A stretch of DNA of 64,000 bases, from NCBI GenBank assembly GCA_034680345.1, contig JAXISZ010000007.1, positions 20,840 to 84,839 of the forward strand. Reading direction: 5' to 3'. The DNA comes from SXZD01 sp034680345. GTDB lineage: Bacteria > Pseudomonadota > Gammaproteobacteria > Burkholderiales > Burkholderiaceae_B. Below the pieces are notes generated by a model, which saw nothing but the letters and a program-made list of their open reading frames with translations, did not search any database and was not told the origin of the DNA. This document shows positions 34,894-42,929 of this stretch, piece after piece. A program made the position numbers and the translations under genes. The number at the start of each line of letters is the position of its first letter. Within the stretch, counting starts at the first letter, position 1.

Positions 34894-35177
34894 TATAGAC
34901 TAGACATAGGTCAAACTTTATTTATTGTAAATAGTGTACGGATAATAGAGAGTAGAGGTTGCGTTTTTTGTAAATTTTTTGTGGTCATCGGTGGTTAATT
35001 AATTAAAATTAATTGAAAAAACTAATTTTAATGGCTTAACAGTGAGCATAATTGCGAGCTTTAGCTAAATCAACGGGCTTAAATAGATTGGTCAAAAAGT
35101 TAAGCAAAAAACAAGCAAAAAAGCGCAGCTTATATACATTTTATAACGGTTTATTTTTTTGGGAACAAAGGAAAGCG
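34894..35177 (+). other. Long AT-rich leader of coxB with a 10-bp stem-loop
   Basis: No gene is supported between 34802 and 35177. ATTAAAATTA (35002-35011) and TAATTTTAAT (35023-35032) form a perfect AT-only inverted repeat. An open frame joins coxB from 35052 but starts without a ribosome binding site and encodes a Lys-rich stretch unlike any CoxB N-terminus, so I leave it as leader. Confidence 0.45.
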
Positions 35178-36326
35178 ATGTTCAAGCAATCCCTTAGCAA
35201 ACGCTCCTGCGCTGCTGTGCTTGCGGCTACATTAGGGGCGTTAGGTACGTCAGCTATAGCGGCTGAGACTCAGTACAATCTTGCGCCACCAGTCACTGAA
35301 ATTGCGCGTCAAATTTACGATTTGCATACGCTTTTGCTTGGCATTTGCTTGGTCATTTTTTTGGTGGTGTTTGGTGTAATGTTTTATTCGATTTTTGCTC
35401 ATCGCAAATCAAGGGGCGCAAAGTCTGCCACTTTTCATGAAAGCACCGCCGTTGAAATTATCTGGACAGTGATTCCTTTTTTGATCGTGATCGGTTTGGC
35501 TATTCCTGCAACCAAAACGGTGGTGGCTATGAAGGACACCTCTAATGCAGACCTAACTATTAAAGCGGTTGGTTATCAGTGGAAGTGGGGTTATGAGTAT
35601 TTGAAGGGGCCTGGCGAGGGTATTTCTTTTCAATCTACTTTAAGCACGCCCCGTGAGCAAATTAAAAACACGGATACTAAAGGCGAAAATTATCTTGTGG
35701 AAGTTGATAATCCTGTGGTGGTTCCTGTTAATAAGAAGGTGCGTATTGTTACTACAGCCAATGACGTAATTCACGCTTGGATGGTTCCAGCTTTTGGGGT
35801 TAAGCAAGACGCAATCCCTGGTTTTGTTCGAGACACTTGGTTTAAAGCCGAAAAAGTAGGCGTTTACCGTGGGCAGTGTGCTGAGCTTTGCGGTAAAGAC
35901 CATGCATTTATGCCAATTGTTGTTGAGGTAAAGTCTGAAGAAGATTACTTGGCGTGGGTGGCCGCTAAGCAGAAAGAGATGGCTGCTAAAGCAGATGACC
36001 CAACCAAAGTGTGGACTTCCGCCGACTTGGTTGCGCGTGGTGAAAAAGTGTATGCGGCCAATTGCGTGGCTTGTCATCAGGCCACAGGTAAAGGGGTGGC
36101 TGGTGCGTTCCCTGCGCTTGATGGTGATAGCACCGTTTTAGGGCAAAAAGACAAACAAATCAAGATTTTGTTAAATGGTTTAAATGCTGGTATGCCAGCG
36201 TGGAAGCAATTGTCTGACGTGGAAATTGCGTCGGTGATTACCTATACCCGTGCGGCATGGAGCAATCAGGGTAAAGGGCATGATCCTGTTGTGCAGCCTG
36301 CTGATATTACAGCAGCACGTCAATAA
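35178..36326 (+). CDS. coxB: Cytochrome c oxidase subunit II with fused cytochrome c domain
   Basis: 382 residues from ATG 35178, preceded by AAAGGAAAG. Signal peptide (AAVLAATLGALGTSAIAA), two membrane helices (LLLGICLVIFLVVFGVMFYSIF and AVEIIWTVIPFLIVIGLAI), and the CuA domain: aromatic YQWKWGYEY electron-entry motif, DVIHAWMVPAFGVK, and CAELCGKDHAFM with the CuA ligands. A C-terminal class-I cytochrome c (about 285-370) has CVACH and axial Met in GMPAWKQ. This is the caa3-like subunit II common in beta-proteobacteria. First gene of the oxidase operon. Confidence 0.96.
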   Translation: MFKQSLSKRSCAAVLAATLGALGTSAIAAETQYNLAPPVTEIARQIYDLHTLLLGICLVIFLVVFGVMFYSIFAHRKSRGAKSATFHESTAVEIIWTVIPFLIVIGLAIPATKTVVAMKDTSNADLTIKAVGYQWKWGYEYLKGPGEGISFQSTLSTPREQIKNTDTKGENYLVEVDNPVVVPVNKKVRIVTTANDVIHAWMVPAFGVKQDAIPGFVRDTWFKAEKVGVYRGQCAELCGKDHAFMPIVVEVKSEEDYLAWVAAKQKEMAAKADDPTKVWTSADLVARGEKVYAANCVACHQATGKGVAGAFPALDGDSTVLGQKDKQIKILLNGLNAGMPAWKQLSDVEIASVITYTRAAWSNQGKGHDPVVQPADITAARQ

Positions 36327-36343
36327 GTTATTGAGGAGAAACT

Positions 36344-37942
36344 ATGGGTACCGCAGCAGTTGATAACGGTCACAGTCACAGTCATGACCACGCTCACGAT
36401 CATCCGCACGGATTGCGCCGTTGGTTGTTTGCTACTAATCACAAAGACATTGGTACAATGTATCTGATCTTTTCGTTCATCATGCTTTTGGAGGGCGGTG
36501 TTTTAGCCTTGTTGTTGCGTGCTGAGCTTTTTTCTCCTGGGTTACAGTTGTTTCAGCCAGAGTTTTTTAACCAATTAACCACAATGCATGGTTTGATTAT
36601 GGTTTTTGGGGCAGTAATGCCAGCTTTTGTTGGTTTTGCAAACTGGATGATTCCATTGCAAATAGGTTGTTCTGATATGGCTTTCGCCCGTATGAATAAC
36701 TTCAGTTTTTGGTTAATGGTTCCTGCAGCAATTTTATTGACAGCATCTTTCTTTATGCCAGGTGGTGCTACAGCTGCTGGTTGGACGCTATATGCGCCAT
36801 TGTCTGTGCAAATGGGTCCAGGCATGGACGCTGCAATTTTTGCTATGCACATCTTGGGCGCTTCATCAATTATGGGTTCTATTAATATTATTACAACCAT
36901 ATTAAATATGCGCGCACCCGGCATGACATTGATGAGGATGCCCATGTTTGCTTGGACATGGTTGATTACTGCATATTTATTAATTGCTGTGATTCCAGTT
37001 TTAGCGGGTGCCATTACCATGGTGTTAACAGACCGACACTTTGGCACTTCATTTTTTAATGCTGCTGGTGGTGGTGACCCTGTGATGTACCAGCATATTT
37101 TTTGGTTCTTTGGTCACCCAGAAGTGTACATTATGATTTTGCCTGCTTTCGGTATCATTTCTCATATCGTACCAACCTTCGCGCGTAAAACATTGTTTGG
37201 TTACAGTTCCATGGTTTACGCAACCGCCTCAATTGCAATTTTGTCATTCATAGTTTGGGCGCATCACATGTTTGCAACAGGTATGCCAGTAACAGGTCAG
37301 TTGTTTTTCATGTATGCCACTATGTTGATTGCTGTGCCAACCGGCGTTAAAGTTTTTAACTGGTTGGCTACTATGTGGCGTGGTTCAATGACATTTGAAA
37401 CCCCTATGTTGTTCGCTGTTGGCTTTATTTTTGTTTTTACAATGGGTGGTTTTACTGGGTTGATCTTAGCAGTTGCTCCAGTTGATATTCAACTGCAAGA
37501 TACTTACTATGTTGTGGCGCACTTTCACTACGTGTTGGTTGCCGGTTCCTTGTTTGCTTTGTTTGCAGGGACTTATTATTGGTTGCCAAAGTGGTCGGGC
37601 CGTATGTTTGATGAACGTTTAGGTAAGTTGCATTTTTGGAGTTCTATTATTTCGTTCAATATTACGTTTTTTCCAATGCACTACTTGGGTTTGGCTGGCA
37701 TGCCGCGTCGCTATGCTGATTATGCTTTGCAATTTACAGATCTACATGCGCTTGCTACAGTAGGCGCCTTTTGGTTTGGTGCATCGCAGCTTATCTTCTT
37801 ATGGTGTGTGATGAAAGCATGGACCTTCAAGAAAGGTGAACCTGCGCCTGCCTGTCCGTGGGAAGGCGCTGAAGGTTTGGAATGGACTGTGCCTTCACCT
37901 GCGCCTTTTCATACGTTTGAAGAGCCACCTGTTATTAAATAA
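36344..37942 (+). CDS. ctaD: Cytochrome c oxidase subunit I
   Basis: 532 residues, twelve membrane helices. Catalytic subunit holding heme a and the heme a3-CuB centre; pumps protons. TMHGLIMVFGAVMPAFVGFANWMIP (heme a ligand His), FWFFGHPEVYIMILPAFG (CuB His and His-Tyr pair), WAHHMFATGMP (CuB His pair), and VAHFHYVLVAGS (heme ligands) are all intact. The N-terminus contains a short His/Asp cluster, GHSHSHDHAHDHPHG, before RRWLFATNHKDIGT. Follows coxB by 17 bases with GAGGAG-type ribosome binding site. Confidence 0.98.
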   Translation: MGTAAVDNGHSHSHDHAHDHPHGLRRWLFATNHKDIGTMYLIFSFIMLLEGGVLALLLRAELFSPGLQLFQPEFFNQLTTMHGLIMVFGAVMPAFVGFANWMIPLQIGCSDMAFARMNNFSFWLMVPAAILLTASFFMPGGATAAGWTLYAPLSVQMGPGMDAAIFAMHILGASSIMGSINIITTILNMRAPGMTLMRMPMFAWTWLITAYLLIAVIPVLAGAITMVLTDRHFGTSFFNAAGGGDPVMYQHIFWFFGHPEVYIMILPAFGIISHIVPTFARKTLFGYSSMVYATASIAILSFIVWAHHMFATGMPVTGQLFFMYATMLIAVPTGVKVFNWLATMWRGSMTFETPMLFAVGFIFVFTMGGFTGLILAVAPVDIQLQDTYYVVAHFHYVLVAGSLFALFAGTYYWLPKWSGRMFDERLGKLHFWSSIISFNITFFPMHYLGLAGMPRRYADYALQFTDLHALATVGAFWFGASQLIFLWCVMKAWTFKKGEPAPACPWEGAEGLEWTVPSPAPFHTFEEPPVIK

Positions 37943-37954
37943 GGATCAAGGGTT

Positions 37955-38080
37955 ATGCAAGCGTCACAATTCGATACAGGTAAACAGCGCCTTGGTAACA
38001 AAAAAACGGGCCTCATTTTGGCTTCGGTGGCTTTGATTTTTTTTCTAGGAATTGTTTTTAAAAAATTGTTGATTGGGTAG
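37955..38080 (+). CDS. Cytochrome oxidase small assembly protein
   Basis: 41 residues, starting MQASQFDTGKQRLGNKK and continuing with one membrane helix (TGLILASVALIFFLGIVF) and a KKLLIG end. AAGG precedes the ATG. A tiny single-helix protein between ctaD and cox11 is regularly annotated as a cytochrome oxidase small assembly protein in Burkholderiales; its precise role is not known. It ends 4 bases before the cox11 start. Confidence 0.8.
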   Translation: MQASQFDTGKQRLGNKKTGLILASVALIFFLGIVFKKLLIG

Positions 38081-38084
38081 TATT

Positions 38085-38660
38085 GTGGCTTCAAACCGGT
38101 CTTGGCAGTCTTTGGTTAATCGTCAAATGTTGATGAGGCTTTGCGTTGTGGCCGGTGTTATGTTTGGTTTTGGTTACGCATTGGTGCCGTTGTATAAAAA
38201 AATTTGCGAGATAACAGGAATTAATGTGCTCACGCAAAGAGACGAAGATGCTGAAAAATTTGTAAAAAATACACAAATTGATAAAAGTAGATTGGTCACT
38301 GTTGAGTTTGACGCAAATACTCGTGGTGATTGGCACTTTAAACCAGATCAAAGGCATATGACGGTTCATCCTGGCGAATTGTCACAAGTGGTTTACGAAA
38401 TACAAAACACCTTGCCACGCGTGGCTGCTGGCCAAGCTATACCAAGTTATGCTCCAGCAAAATCTGGGGAGTTTTTTAAGAAATTAGAATGTTTTTGTTT
38501 CAAGCAACAGCCTTTTGCGGCAGCTGAGGTTAAGCGGTTTCCGGTGGTTTTTGTCATTGATCCTAAATTACCCAAAGATGTAAAGACAATCACTGTGTCT
38601 TATACTTTTTTTGAGGTGGCTGGTGCAGTAAAGCCCGATGTTGTAGGCCCTAATAGCTAG
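38085..38660 (+). CDS. ctaG: Cytochrome c oxidase assembly protein CtaG/Cox11
   Basis: 191 residues from GTG 38085 (a TTG at 38073 is possible). Inserts CuB copper into subunit I. One N-terminal helix (LMRLCVVAGVMFGFGYALVPLY) and a periplasmic immunoglobulin-like domain with FFKKLECFCFKQQPFAA, which carries the copper-binding CFCF motif, and the VVFVIDPKLPKDVKTITVSYTFF end. All key residues kept. Confidence 0.95.
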   Translation: MASNRSWQSLVNRQMLMRLCVVAGVMFGFGYALVPLYKKICEITGINVLTQRDEDAEKFVKNTQIDKSRLVTVEFDANTRGDWHFKPDQRHMTVHPGELSQVVYEIQNTLPRVAAGQAIPSYAPAKSGEFFKKLECFCFKQQPFAAAEVKRFPVVFVIDPKLPKDVKTITVSYTFFEVAGAVKPDVVGPNS

Positions 38661-38677
38661 GTTAGAGAAAGAAATTT

Positions 38678-38911
38678 TTGAGCCAACTTAAAAGAAATGA
38701 AAAAAACAGCGCTCAAAGCAGTGGGGCAAATAGCAATTTGTATGCTGTTTTAAAGGCGGTGTTATGGTCCTTTTTTGGCGTAAGGCATAGTGATAAGCAT
38801 GTGCAAGATATACAAAATTTAAACCCAATACATGTCATTGTGGTGGGTGTGTGTTCTGCTATTTTATTTGTGATGGCTTTGATTCTAATTGTTAAGTTGG
38901 TGGTTTCTTAA
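38678..38911 (+). CDS. DUF2970 small membrane protein
   Basis: 77 residues starting at TTG 38678, preceded by AGAGAAAG. A conserved amphipathic part (AVLKAVLWSFFGVRHSD, then NLNPIHVIVVG) leads into a single membrane helix (VCSAILFVMALILIVKLVV). This is the DUF2970 pattern, regularly found between cox11 and coxC in beta-proteobacteria; a role in oxidase assembly is inferred from position only. Confidence 0.85.
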   Translation: MSQLKRNEKNSAQSSGANSNLYAVLKAVLWSFFGVRHSDKHVQDIQNLNPIHVIVVGVCSAILFVMALILIVKLVVS

Positions 38912-38977
38912 GTCTCTTGCTTTAGTGGCTTGTTTGTTTGAAAAGATTGGTGTTATTTAAATTCAAGGAGAAGATAA

Positions 38978-39832
38978 ATGAGTGCGAACGCACCTTACTA
39001 CTTCGTGCCAGGCCCTTCTCAGTGGCCGGCAGTTGGTTCGTTGGCAATGTTGTTTTTCGGAGCGGGTTCTGCCGCCTGGATCAATGGCGCTAGCTGGGGG
39101 CCTATGTGCTTAGGTGCTGGCCTACTCATTTTATTCTATATGATGTTTGGTTGGTTTAGCCATGTGGTTAATGAGTCAGAAACTGGTTTATATAGTGCAA
39201 GAGTGGACGTGTCATTTCGCTGGTCGATGGGGTGGTTTATATTTTCTGAGGTAATGTTTTTCGCTGCTTTTTTTGGTGCCTTGTTTTACGCTAGAAATAT
39301 CACGATGCCATGGTTAGGTGATTTGGATCATAAATCTGTTTTATGGCCAGACTTCACAGCCAATTGGCCTAACGCAGGTCCCGCAGGTCTTGTAGAAAAG
39401 TTTAATGTGATGGGGCCATGGCCAATTCCAACCATCAATACTGCCTTGCTTTTAACCTCTGGAATCACCTTAACTTGGGCTCACCATGCTATGTTGGCTG
39501 GGCAGCGCGGCAAACTTGCATTGGGTTTGTTTTTAACTGTGGCATTAGGCGCTATTTTCATGGGCTTTCAGGCGTATGAGTATATACATGCGTACAGTGA
39601 CTTAAATCTTAAGCTGACTTCCGGTATTTATGGGTCTACATTTTTCATGTTGACCGGATTTCACGGTTTTCACGTAACAATCGGGGCAATTATGCTCACC
39701 GTGATGTTGTTTAGGGTGCTTAAAGGACATTTTCGTCCAGATCATCATTTTGCGTTTGAGGCCGCTGCATGGTATTGGCACTTTGTCGATGTGGTTTGGT
39801 TGGGTTTGTATGTTGTAGTTTACTGGATGTAA
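38978..39832 (+). CDS. ctaE: Cytochrome c oxidase subunit III
   Basis: 284 residues, seven membrane helices. YYFVPGPSQWPAVGSLAMLFFG start, WSMGWFIFSEVMFFAAFFGALFYAR (conserved Glu), TWAHHAML, GFQAYEYIHAY and FHGFHVTIGA motifs, and the end FEAAAWYWHFVDVVWLGLY match subunit III. AAGGAG lies upstream. Followed by an intrinsic terminator. Confidence 0.97.
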   Translation: MSANAPYYFVPGPSQWPAVGSLAMLFFGAGSAAWINGASWGPMCLGAGLLILFYMMFGWFSHVVNESETGLYSARVDVSFRWSMGWFIFSEVMFFAAFFGALFYARNITMPWLGDLDHKSVLWPDFTANWPNAGPAGLVEKFNVMGPWPIPTINTALLLTSGITLTWAHHAMLAGQRGKLALGLFLTVALGAIFMGFQAYEYIHAYSDLNLKLTSGIYGSTFFMLTGFHGFHVTIGAIMLTVMLFRVLKGHFRPDHHFAFEAAAWYWHFVDVVWLGLYVVVYWM

Positions 39833-39970
39833 AGACTGCCGCGCTATTTTTGATGTCTTTTGAACTTCAATGTGGTACCAATTAATTACCAGTTGCCGAT
39901 TGTTTTTTTAGGATATGTATTGAGCAAATACGGCTGCTTAAAAATATTTAAAACGATAAGTTAGAGCGAT

Positions 39971-40007
39971 AAGCCCGATTGTTATAACAGTCGGGCTTTG
40001 TTGTTTT
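39971..40007 (+). terminator. Intrinsic terminator after ctaE
   Basis: AAGCCCGA (39971-39978) pairs with TCGGGCTT (39991-39998); the loop TTGTTATAACAG can pair further (TGTTATAACA). A T-rich stretch (TTGTTGTTTTT) follows. The other bases of the 39833-40099 gap hold nothing I recognise. Confidence 0.85.
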
Positions 40008-40099
40008 TATGTTGTATATCGTATGATGATAGGTGGCTGGTGAATAACATGTGCATTTAGCAACCATATTTGATTTAATCGCTGTAAGTTTTTTATAGG

Positions 40100-40300
40100 T
40101 TAGCGAATTCCAGTGCTTTGAATCATTCCAAAATAATGCAGGGCGATGATAATTATAAACAAAACAACTGATGCACCAATTCGAACAGTTAGCGCTTTTG
40201 CTGTGCGTTTTGATCGACTTCTGTCCTTCATCATAAAAATAAATGCAGAAAATAAACTTGCAAAAATTAAGAAGAATGCCAAAGCAACAAATATTTTCAT
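40100..40300 (-). CDS. DUF2909 twin-transmembrane protein
   Basis: 66 residues: two membrane helices (IFVALAFFLIFASLFSAFIFMM and ASVVLFIIIIALHYFGM) separated by a basic loop KDRSRSKRTAKALTVR, ending IQSTGIR. This matches DUF2909, a conserved small protein placed in opposite orientation between coxC and SURF1 in Burkholderiales. Function unknown. Confidence 0.85.
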   Translation of the reverse strand: MKIFVALAFFLIFASLFSAFIFMMKDRSRSKRTAKALTVRIGASVVLFIIIIALHYFGMIQSTGIR

Positions 40301-40378
40301 ATATGTTCCGGTAGTGGGTTAAAAATCATTCGGTTATTTAGTCATGGGTTTGTTTGCCAAGTTTAGGTTAAAGTTTAA

Positions 40379-41137
40379 ATGCAAAACAATACGAAAAAAA
40401 AAATATTTAGGGTAATTGTTTTATTGCTGATTGTATTGTTAGGTGCTTTTTTGACGTTTTCGTTGGGGCAGTGGCAAACGCGAAGAGCTCATGAAAAACA
40501 AGCTTTGGAAGCTCAAAGGCAACGGGCTCAGACCAACGAACCTCTTATGTTGGCAACTTCTTCGATTGCAGACGTTCAATCTATTCAGTTTCGGCGGGTG
40601 CAATTAACGGGGCATTTTTTACCGGATGCTTGGATTTTTTTAGATAATCGGCAGCATCAAGGTCGTCCTGCTGTTTCAGTTGTTCAAGCTTTTGAGGTTT
40701 ATCCCCATGGTTTTGTGATACCGATAGATCGTGGTTTCTTGTTAAGAAATCCGAGTCGTCCACGAGAAATACCAGTATTTCCTGAAATAAGCCAAACGGT
40801 TACAATAGAGGGTGTAGTTCTTGAGCGTTTTGCTCGCACAGCTGAGCTGTCGGGTTATATGTTGGCTGCGCCATCGAATGTTCATGTTGAAGGCCGTTTG
40901 TGGTCCAATTTTGATGCGCAATATTTTGCTAAAGTTTACAAGCAAACCGAGGCTAACTTTGTTGTAATGCAGTTATCCGATTTGGGTGATGGTTTGTTGC
41001 GCCAGGAACCGCAATGGTCCAGTGAGGTTGGTAAGCACCGTGGTTACGCATTTCAGTGGTATGGCTTAACTCTGGTGCTTTTGGTTTTAGGTTTTTTGTT
41101 GTTGTGGCGAGAAGTTCGTGGAAAAGAAAGAAATTAG
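40379..41137 (+). CDS. SURF1 family cytochrome oxidase biogenesis protein
   Basis: 252 residues with two flanking membrane helices (IVLLLIVLLGAFLTFSLGQWQTRR at the start; GLTLVLLVLGFLLLW at the end) and a periplasmic middle domain with FRRVQLTGHFLPDAWIFLDNR and PIDRGFLLRNPSR, and the C-terminal KHRGYAFQWYGL. SURF1 proteins help deliver heme a to subunit I. The gene overlaps the next by 20 bases. Confidence 0.93.
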   Translation: MQNNTKKKIFRVIVLLLIVLLGAFLTFSLGQWQTRRAHEKQALEAQRQRAQTNEPLMLATSSIADVQSIQFRRVQLTGHFLPDAWIFLDNRQHQGRPAVSVVQAFEVYPHGFVIPIDRGFLLRNPSRPREIPVFPEISQTVTIEGVVLERFARTAELSGYMLAAPSNVHVEGRLWSNFDAQYFAKVYKQTEANFVVMQLSDLGDGLLRQEPQWSSEVGKHRGYAFQWYGLTLVLLVLGFLLLWREVRGKERN

Positions 41138-41828
41138 TTTGCAGGCTGTTGAAAAAAAAAAGAAAATAGAACAAAACTCGTCCTCTACCCATTCTTTGAC
41201 TGAAAGCTCTTTTTTGAATCATTCAAATAATACGTTTAGTTCTAAACGCTCGGGAAAGCGCGTTCTATTATATATTTTCTTGGTATGCTTTTTGCCCGTA
41301 GTGTTAGCTTACGCTACGTACTTTACTCGTTTTTTTGAGGGCCGTAACAATTACGGTACCTTGATTGAGCCACAGCGCGATATTCCACATTTACAAGAAT
41401 CTTCTACCTTGGCCGGTGACCCTTTTGATATAAAAAAGCTCAAAGGTAAATGGATTTTATTTCAGGTGGCGGCCAGTCGTTGTGATGAACCCTGCCAGAT
41501 GTTGATGTTTTATCAAAGACAAATCAGAACTTCCACGGGTAAGGAGCGGGATCGTATAGAGCGTGTGGTTTTTATTGTTGACGACGGTCCGATAGAGACC
41601 ATGTTGTTACGTCAATTTGAAGGTGTTCATTTTGTTCGCACCAATGCTCAACAATTAAAACAATGGTTGCCTTTGCCGCAAACAGACATAAGCGATTTGG
41701 CTTTGCAAAAACATGTATTTGTGGCTGATCCCTTGGGGCATGTCATGATGCGATTTCCAGCAAATCCTGATCCTGCCCGTATGCGAAAAGACATTTCAAA
41801 GCTGTTGTGGACTTCAAAAATTGGTTAG
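41118..41828 (+). CDS. Sco-like thioredoxin-fold membrane protein
   Basis: 236 residues starting at GTG 41118, inside the end of the SURF1 gene. A polar, Ser/Lys-rich N-terminus of about 48 residues, one membrane helix (VLLYIFLVCFLPVVLAYATYF) and a thioredoxin-like domain (LKGKWILFQVAASRCDEPCQMLMF, ERVVFIVDDGP, KHVFVADPLGHVMMRFP). CDEPC has the CxxxC spacing of Sco copper chaperones, but the conserved downstream His of Sco (DHTA in the sco gene at 43.8 kb) is not evident. Probably an oxidase assembly factor; position between SURF1 and ctaA is conserved. Confidence 0.7.
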   Translation: MEKKEISLQAVEKKKKIEQNSSSTHSLTESSFLNHSNNTFSSKRSGKRVLLYIFLVCFLPVVLAYATYFTRFFEGRNNYGTLIEPQRDIPHLQESSTLAGDPFDIKKLKGKWILFQVAASRCDEPCQMLMFYQRQIRTSTGKERDRIERVVFIVDDGPIETMLLRQFEGVHFVRTNAQQLKQWLPLPQTDISDLALQKHVFVADPLGHVMMRFPANPDPARMRKDISKLLWTSKIG

Positions 41829-41913
41829 GCGCACAGGCGTTTATTTTGGCTTGGCTTTAAGTTGAGTAGTGGTTTAAATATGGTGTTTTTTCTTTTAAAC
41901 AGGGGGTATTGAG

Positions 41914-42912
41914 ATGAGTTTTAAACGTTTGGTGTTTATAACCACCTTGCTAACTTTTGTTTTAATTATGCTGGGTGCTTATGTGCGTTTATCAGATGCG
42001 GGTTTGGGGTGTCCTGATTGGCCGGGCTGTTACGGTAAGCTGACTCCAAGTCACGCTGTTGAAGAAATTCAGCGAGCTGTTGTTGAGCAGGGTGGGGAGC
42101 ACGGCCCTGTTTCTACAGCAAAAGCATGGAAAGAAATGGTGCATCGTTACATTGCTACAGCCCTTGGTTTTTTAATTATTGCAATTGCAGTAATTGCTTG
42201 GCATAAGCGTAACACACTACAACAAAGTCCTTTTTTAGCGACTGTTTTAGTTGCGGTGGTTTGCTTGCAGGGAGCTTTTGGCGCTTGGACTGTGACCATG
42301 TTGTTGAAGCCTGCGATTGTTACCGGACATTTAATAGGTGGCATGTTGCTGTTATCATTGTTGATGCTGTTGTATTTGCGTCAGGTCAAAAATGTTTCGC
42401 TTGGCCCGGTGGGTGGTCTGCAAGTTCCACTGTCTACAGGTTTTCTAGCGATATTGGGTTTATTTGTTGTGGCTTTGCAAATTATATTGGGTGGTTGGGT
42501 GTCAACTAATTATGCGGCTTTGGCTTGTGTGGATTTTCCTTTGTGCCAAGGCAGTTGGATGCCCCCAATGGAATTGGATCACGCCTTTGATGTGATTCGT
42601 GAACTTGGAAAAACCGCGGAAGGCGATGGTTTGAGTATTGAAGCGCTAACCGCGATTCATTGGATGCATCGGGTGGGTGCTTTGGTGGTTACCGTTATTC
42701 TATTGATGTTAATATTGGGTTTAATGCGTGCACCGGCTTATCGAAAATTAGCAGTTAAAGTGTTTGCCGTGTTAACTCTACAAGTGACCTTAGGCATTGC
42801 CAACGTGCTGTTTCATTTGCCTTTGCCGGTGGCGGTGCTTCACAATGGGGGCGCAGCCCTTCTGTTATTAACTATGATCTTGGTAAACTACCGTTTGTTT
42901 GCCATTCGTTGA
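41914..42912 (+). CDS. ctaA: Heme A synthase (CtaA/Cox15)
   Basis: 332 residues, eight membrane helices in two four-helix halves. Oxidises heme O to heme A. ADAGLGCPDWPGCYGKLTP with paired Cys in the first periplasmic loop, KEMVHRYIATALGF heme ligand His, VTGHLIGGMLLL, the second half ACVDFPLCQGSW Cys pair, AIHWMHRVGALVV and VLHNGGAALLLL complete the conserved His set. AGGGGGT precedes the ATG. Confidence 0.96.
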   Translation: MSFKRLVFITTLLTFVLIMLGAYVRLSDAGLGCPDWPGCYGKLTPSHAVEEIQRAVVEQGGEHGPVSTAKAWKEMVHRYIATALGFLIIAIAVIAWHKRNTLQQSPFLATVLVAVVCLQGAFGAWTVTMLLKPAIVTGHLIGGMLLLSLLMLLYLRQVKNVSLGPVGGLQVPLSTGFLAILGLFVVALQIILGGWVSTNYAALACVDFPLCQGSWMPPMELDHAFDVIRELGKTAEGDGLSIEALTAIHWMHRVGALVVTVILLMLILGLMRAPAYRKLAVKVFAVLTLQVTLGIANVLFHLPLPVAVLHNGGAALLLLTMILVNYRLFAIR

Positions 42913-42929
42913 GTAAATTAAGTTTTTTC

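Noticed and set aside
35640..36077. A 145-codon open frame antisense to coxB
   Set aside because: Shadow of the CuA and cytochrome c coding sequence; no independent coding signal.
36553..37047. A 164-codon open frame antisense to ctaD
   Set aside because: It mirrors a strongly conserved membrane protein gene, has no ribosome binding site and its composition follows the sense codons.
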